From Spirogloea muscicola (Eukaryota > Streptophyta > Zygnematophyceae > Spirogloeales > Spirogloeaceae), in the NCBI GenBank assembly GCA_009602725.1, contig WELB01000077.1, positions 191,768 through 202,393 of the forward strand: DNA of 10,626 nucleotides. Direction: 5' to 3'. Numbering within the stretch: the first letter of the stretch is position 1; every line of letters begins with the position of its first letter. The notes beneath the pieces were generated by a model. That model was not told the DNA's origin. It saw only the letters and a list, made by a program, of their open reading frames with translations, and made no database searches. This document shows positions 6,328 to 10,626 of this stretch, one piece after another. The position numbers and the translations under genes were made by a program.

Positions 6328-8529
6328 ATGGAGAGCTTCGCGACGCCGTACCCCGTCTTCTTCGCCGACTGCGGCGGCGCCGGCGCCAGCTCCGGTGCGG
6401 AGCCCGAGCTGGTGGACAAGGGCGTGCTGGGCATCCACTCCGTGCTCACCTTCAAGCGCTTCCAGCAGCTCATGACGCAGAAGACCGGCCTGCCCGCCTC
6501 CCAGCTCTGCGCAGTCTTCGTCTGCCGCCGCACGCAGCCCGGCGGCAGCATCGTCGAGCCCGCCAGCGTCGCCGCTGGCGACAAGCGCCAGAAGCTGCCC
6601 ATCAACGAGAACACCAACTTCAACATCATCCTCAATCAGCACAACCCGTTGCGCGAGCGCGACTGTCACTTCCTCATCTCTCTCAAGAAGTCCAAGAGGG
6701 TATTGCTTGCCCCCTCCTCGACCCCTTGCAACCTCCCCTTGCAGCACATGCCACCACTGATTGCCTGCCGGCCCGCCTGCCCATCGCCAGTTCCTGCGCC
6801 TGCAGTCACTGCTGGTAGTATTCAGCTCGGCGCGATCAGCCGCCCGCCCTTCTGATCCACCTCAGGCAGACAGGTTACATGATGCTAGCTAGCTACAGTC
6901 TGTTGTAGCTGCACACAACAGCTGTCCAATTGCACGTGCAAGACGCCTTCGAGGCCTCTTTGGCAATTGAGCTGGCACCAAGCCCGCCCAGGAGAATCGA
7001 GGACAGAGCAGCGTCATCAATACATTCCGCTTCCAGTGCGTCCTCAGTCTGTCGGCAGTGACCATGACCACTGGCCAGCAAACACGCCTAGCTGGCCCGA
7101 TCTGGAGCAAGGCGCGGGCGGGCGAGTGGATGTTGCTACCCTCTGTCAGCCCAAATTCATGCTGAGGCGTGTGAGTGGGCCTCAACCGTGGTGCTGACAT
7201 GATGTGCGCCTGCTTCCTGCAGGAGAGGAAAGTGACGAGGACGAAGACTGCAGATATGGACGTAGGCGTCGAGGAGGAGGATGAGCACGCGAGCAACGAC
7301 TTTGAGCGTCAACCTGCTAGCACTGTGGACAGCTGCGCTACCCCGCCAGCTTCTGCCGCCACCTCACGTGCAGCTTCGACAGTTGCAAGCAGTCCTGAGC
7401 AGTGGAGGCCTTTGCCGCAATCCACCCTCAGCCCGAGGCTAGTGCTCACGGACACTGTCCCCATCAGCACAGAGGTTGCTCAACCCAGTCCCAAGGTCCT
7501 GCCCAGGCCCTCGCAGCCCGTGTCCAGCTGGCAGTCTGGCACGCTTGCGCAGAAGCTGGCCGCAGGGGCTGCCCAGGCCAGCCCGCCCATGGCGCGGCTG
7601 CCAGCAAGACCGCCGCAGCCCAAGGTCGTCGAGGGGGCTGTCAGGACCGCCGGCGAAGAGCTGCTACACCACCACAGCGTCGTGCAGCAGCAGGCAACCT
7701 CCGGGCTGCACAAGAGGCCTCAGCCCAACGACCTTGAGTCGCAAGGCCCGAGCGCCAGGCCCAGGACCCCTACGCCACAACCTGCTCCTCCACAAAGCCC
7801 TCTGCTCCATCACATGGCGGCCGTCAGCTCCGCTCCATTGCTCGACACCTGCGCTGCACCTGCACTTGGAGCTCGAGGTCCTGCTCAAGAGCCCATGAGG
7901 AGCCCCGTGACGCCCACTCGCAGCCCCAAATCCATTCTGCCTAGCTTACCGTCCAGTCTCTCATTCAAGGGCGCTGGCAGGTCCCAGCTCGCGGCTGGGC
8001 AGAAGGTGCACGAGGCTCTAGCCTCGCCCACCTTGCAGCAGTACACTCTGCAGCAACATTATCCGCTGACATCTCAGGACTATGCAGCCAGCCTAAGGGG
8101 CGAGAGCGTTGGCAGTGACGCCGTCCACGGCGGCAAGAGCTGCAAGTTCTGCTCCTTCTGCAAGGAAAAGAACCGGGGGCCTCCACCTTTCCACTGGTGT
8201 GTGAATGACAGGTGAGAGCTTCTGCTGGTTTGATTGCGCACCAGCCTTCAGTCCCATTTCGCTTGCCAGGCTGAACAATCACTTCTGCACAGCTCGGCCA
8301 TACTCCGTTGTGCTCAACATCCAGTCAGTGCATTGTTGTGCAATCGTATGAGCTTGCGGAACTGCTTGCAGATCCAGCTGTTCTGCTTGTCTGATGGGTA
8401 TCACGCCGCTAAGTGATGTTTCCTTGTTATGCTGTGGCACACAACAGAGTTGTGATCGGCTTCAAAGGGCCATCTCCGGCAGGCCCTATTGGGAGGCCTT
8501 TCAAGCAGCCAGTGGGTGTGGCAGCCTAG
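6328..8529 (+). CDS. Plant uncharacterised DUF7138-like protein with Cys-rich C-terminus, 3 exons
   Basis: Exons are 6328-6699, 7223-8211 and 8448-8529, with GT..AG introns of 523 and 236 nt and matching phases 0 and 2, giving 480 aa. ATG 6328 is the first in-frame ATG. Residues 1-124 form a compact domain, starting YPVFFADCGG and including GIHSVLTFKRFQQLMTQKTG and ending in DCHFLISLKKSKR; from memory this resembles the plant-specific DUF7138 domain. Residues 125-425 are Pro/Ser/Ala/Gln-rich and probably disordered, starting with a basic then acidic stretch. The C-terminus has Cys at 431, 434 and 437, then PPPFHWCVND (444-453). It continues across the last intron as RVVIGFKGPSPAGPIGRPFK. That these three parts join in frame strongly supports the gene model. 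A nuclear or regulatory role is possible, but function is unknown. The central exon differs in composition from the two conserved ends. Confidence 0.85.
6700..7222 (+). other. Intron 1 of the DUF7138-like gene (523 nt)
   Basis: The donor is AGAGG|GTATTG and the acceptor CTTCCTGCAG|GAGAGG. It is the longest intron in the window. It contains a GCTAGCTAGC palindrome (6884-6893), a 7-bp hairpin CTGTTGT/ACAACAG (6900-6921) and a 10-bp palindrome TGCACGTGCA (6931-6940) with a CACGTG G-box core. No coding motif or RNA gene was recognised inside it. Confidence 0.75.
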
Positions 8530-9185
8530 TAGCAACAGCAACCCATGCCGGAGTTCAAGCAACGGCCTCGACGACTGCCAGCTACTGCCAATCTGTCTGA
8601 GAGCACTTGCTCAACAATACCCACGAAGACCTGCCTCGTCCAGCTTGCTTTGCTCCTTGGCATTATTGCCATATTTGCACAGACTGTAGGCTGTCATCCA
8701 AGAGTTGAACTGAATCGTCTGAAAGCCCACCTCTACAGTGGCAAGGTCATTTGCATGGAGCTGATTCCAGAACTTCCTTCTTGGACGGCCCGTGCTAAAG
8801 TGCAATTGTGTCTCTAGTCACCTGTACATTCATTTCTTCAGAAGCTTGACACTTGGCAGCGTTACGTGCATGAAGCACTGTTTCGACAATCTGCTGTCAC
8901 AGGCAGCAACAGTTGGAGGACGCCGCACAAAGTCCGCCTCCTTTTGGTCAGCTGTGATGTTGTGTCCACGAGTCACAGCAGCAAGAGAAGAATATGGTGT
9001 TACAGCAGCAAACGCCTCCACTCACCGTGACTGTTGCAAGTGGGTATTCTCTTGTACTTCCTCAGTGAGCAGTCTGAGCAGATGCTGCCTGATAACGCGT
9101 GAACCCGCTTTGGCACTTTCACAGTAATGAATGTACAATATACAGTATGGCCAGCTTGTTTACAATGTTGCACAATTGAGCATCA
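8530..9185. other. Convergent 3' intergenic region
   Basis: This is the space between the stop codons of the DUF7138-like gene (plus) and the CYB561 gene (minus). It probably holds both 3' UTRs. No RNA gene or convincing CDS was seen; the open frame at 8545-8817 has no recognisable motif. A 12-bp inverted repeat, TGTACATTCATT at 8823-8834 and its complement at 9126-9137, gives both transcripts the same motif. On the minus strand a TGTAA string near 9160 is a candidate polyadenylation signal of the type used by many green algae. Confidence 0.55.
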
Positions 9186-10530
9186 TCATGCACTCTCTCT
9201 GGCCATAGCCATCTTTTCAGATCTGACACCAGTATACAGCACAACTGCGCCGAGAAGGAAGAGTGATAGACCTAGGGTGTTGGCCAAGTAAGCCTCACTG
9301 CTATATCGCTTCACAACATCTGTCATTTGCAAAAATGTCAGCTTCTCCAGGATCCCCATAGCAGCACTAGTGAGTGCCATGAGATATATGAAGCCGCCGA
9401 AGAAGGTGTGCCAGGGGAGGACGGTCACTCTGACAGGGGTGACTGCGCCAGGATACCAAAATGTGATAAAGCCAACTGCCCACTGCACATGGCGGGACAA
9501 GCACCCGTAGTCAGGACTGTTCTGTGGAGTCAGGGGTACTAGCATCACAACACATAATACCGCAGAAGCTTCAAAACCTCATGCAAGAAGCGCCATAAAT
9601 GCCTGGCAATGACTTGGCAATGACAAGTCTGCTGCACTCAAAAACTTTCTGAAACAAATGTGCTCATCACAAACCATCTGCACTTTGGGAGCTAAGAAGA
9701 GCATATGATGACCGTGCAAGCAACATACGGGAGCAGGTATGACCTGCACTGCAAAGAGGATGACTGTGAGCAAGCCAATCCAGGAATGAAGGCTGTAGAG
9801 GTTGGGAATAGGTGGAGTGCTCTCATTGTGAAAGCGAAACGCAGCCAGGACCCCAACAAGAGCCGATGACAGAGCTACAGAGTGGGTGAGCAGATGCACT
9901 GCTTTCCGCCGTTGCTTGTGCCCCGGGAAGGTCCTGTACACCAGAATACCTGAAACAGGCGGCCAGAGCAGAGGAGTGAATGAGCGTCGCCGGTAACGCA
10001 CCACTTGACAATCTTGCGACAGGCGGCACCTCCAGGGACGGGTGTCTCAACTTGGGGCTGCTGCTCGTGAGCGAAGCAACCAAGGAGACCTGCTTGCGAG
10101 CCACACATTGATGGCACGAGGATTGAGAAGGAGGTGTGGACCTTCGCCAAAGAGGACAATGAAGCCTGCCACCATGAGCACCGGATGCCACTGCACGACA
10201 GCACACCTGCTGTCTAGGTCATCATGGAGGTCACCAAGACACGGCCGCAGCACAATGCTGTGGAGCCATGGGGGCTCCCGCTTGCACCAGGCCCGTAGCA
10301 GGAGTGGGGGCGGGGCCAAGTCCTGCCAAGGCCGGCCGTGCGGCTGGCCAGCACAGGAGACACCGGCGCCTGCAGCAGGCTGGCTGGCGGGCTGGGCCGG
10401 GCGCGCTCACGTTGAAGATGAGGCTCTTCTGGTCGGTGAACCAGGCGAGGCCGCCGCGGAAGCGCAGCGTCCAGGCGGCCACGAGCGCGGTGGCCAGCGC
10501 CCCGAGGACGTGGGTGGCCGCCTGCAGCAT
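9186..10530 (-). CDS. CYB561: Ascorbate-dependent transmembrane cytochrome b561, 4 exons
   Basis: Exons are 10530-10411, 10190-10142, 9949-9744 and 9482-9186. All introns are GT..AG with matching phases 0, 1 and 0. The 223-aa length is usual for the plant family. ATG 10530 is the first in frame after an upstream stop (10606-10608) and is followed at once by TM1. Family motifs in order are LRFRGGLAW (22-30), LIFNWHPVLMVAGF (37-50), the ascorbate-site-like GILVYRTFPGHK (57-68), FHNES (96-100), the SLHSWIG motif (109-115), FWYPGA (133-138), LPWHTFFGG (147-155) and LEKLTFLQ. The four haem-ligand histidines expected for the family are present at 42, 75, 111 and 150, so two b haems should be bound. 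Six membrane helices are expected. The family moves electrons from ascorbate across vacuolar or plasma membranes to monodehydroascorbate or ferric chelates. The gene looks complete. Confidence 0.94.
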
Positions 10531-10626
10531 CGCGGGGTCCCGCGCCGAGCCCGGCTGCTTCACGTCGTGGGCGGCCCCTGGGCGCGGCGCCACCACAGCG
10601 GGGGCTCAGCCGCCGCGCGCGGCAGC

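Noticed and set aside
5926-6747. Minus-strand 273-codon open frame antisense to exon 1 of the DUF7138-like gene
   Set aside because: Acid/Ala/Gly-rich shadow of a GC-rich coding exon. The plus strand has the conserved domain and properly phased splicing.
8545-8817. 90-codon plus-strand frame with a hydrophobic stretch after the DUF7138-like gene
   Set aside because: No homology recognised, no splice signals linking it to a gene, and its location fits a 3' UTR.
1-10626. CRISPR array, toxin-antitoxin, phage or transposase genes
   Set aside because: No regularly spaced short direct repeats, transposase or reverse transcriptase motifs, or prokaryotic gene organisation. All supported genes are spliced eukaryotic genes.
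10531-10626. N-terminal extension of the cytochrome b561 frame
   Set aside because: The open frame upstream of ATG 10530 has only non-ATG starts and meets a stop at 10606-10608; TM1 begins right after the chosen Met.

Overview
This looks like nuclear DNA from a green plant-lineage eukaryote. The most likely source is a streptophyte alga or an early-diverging land plant with GC-rich exons and short introns. Three multi-exon genes can be built from conserved protein motifs and canonical GT..AG introns, and the codon phase matches at all nine proposed junctions. Introns are 164-261 nt, apart from one of 523 nt and one of 236 nt. The organism guess is an inference: one protein resembles a family I know only from plants, another is a plant-type ascorbate cytochrome b561, and there is no bacterial gene organisation.

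Layout. 1-2171: no convincing gene. This region holds GC-rich simple repeats, several copies of a dispersed repeat built around GGGCTGGC/GCCAGCCC, a perfect 30-bp tandem duplication, two tRNA-like fragments and a poly-C tract. 2172-4298 (minus): five-exon gene for a 448-aa nuclear ankyrin protein of the NFKBIL1 (IkBL) type, ending in a J-domain-like HPDKF segment. 4299-6327: about 2 kb between divergent genes, packed with direct and inverted copies of the same repeat, with possible core promoters at both edges. 6328-8529 (plus): three-exon gene for a 480-aa protein with an N-terminal domain resembling plant DUF7138 and a Cys-rich PPFHWCVND-type C-terminus. 8530-9185: convergent 3' region. 9186-10530 (minus): four-exon gene for a complete 223-aa cytochrome b561 with all four expected haem-ligand histidines.

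The three genes do not form a pathway. They are ordinary neighbours: a divergent pair (NFKBIL1-like and DUF7138-like) followed by a convergent pair (DUF7138-like and CYB561). The least explained part is the repeat family. At least ten copies lie in both orientations, concentrated upstream of the divergent genes; one abuts the presumed promoter of the NFKBIL1-like gene and one lies in the presumed leader of the DUF7138-like gene. I found no transposase, reverse transcriptase, CRISPR array or defence system. One ambiguous base (n) lies at 4238, inside coding sequence.
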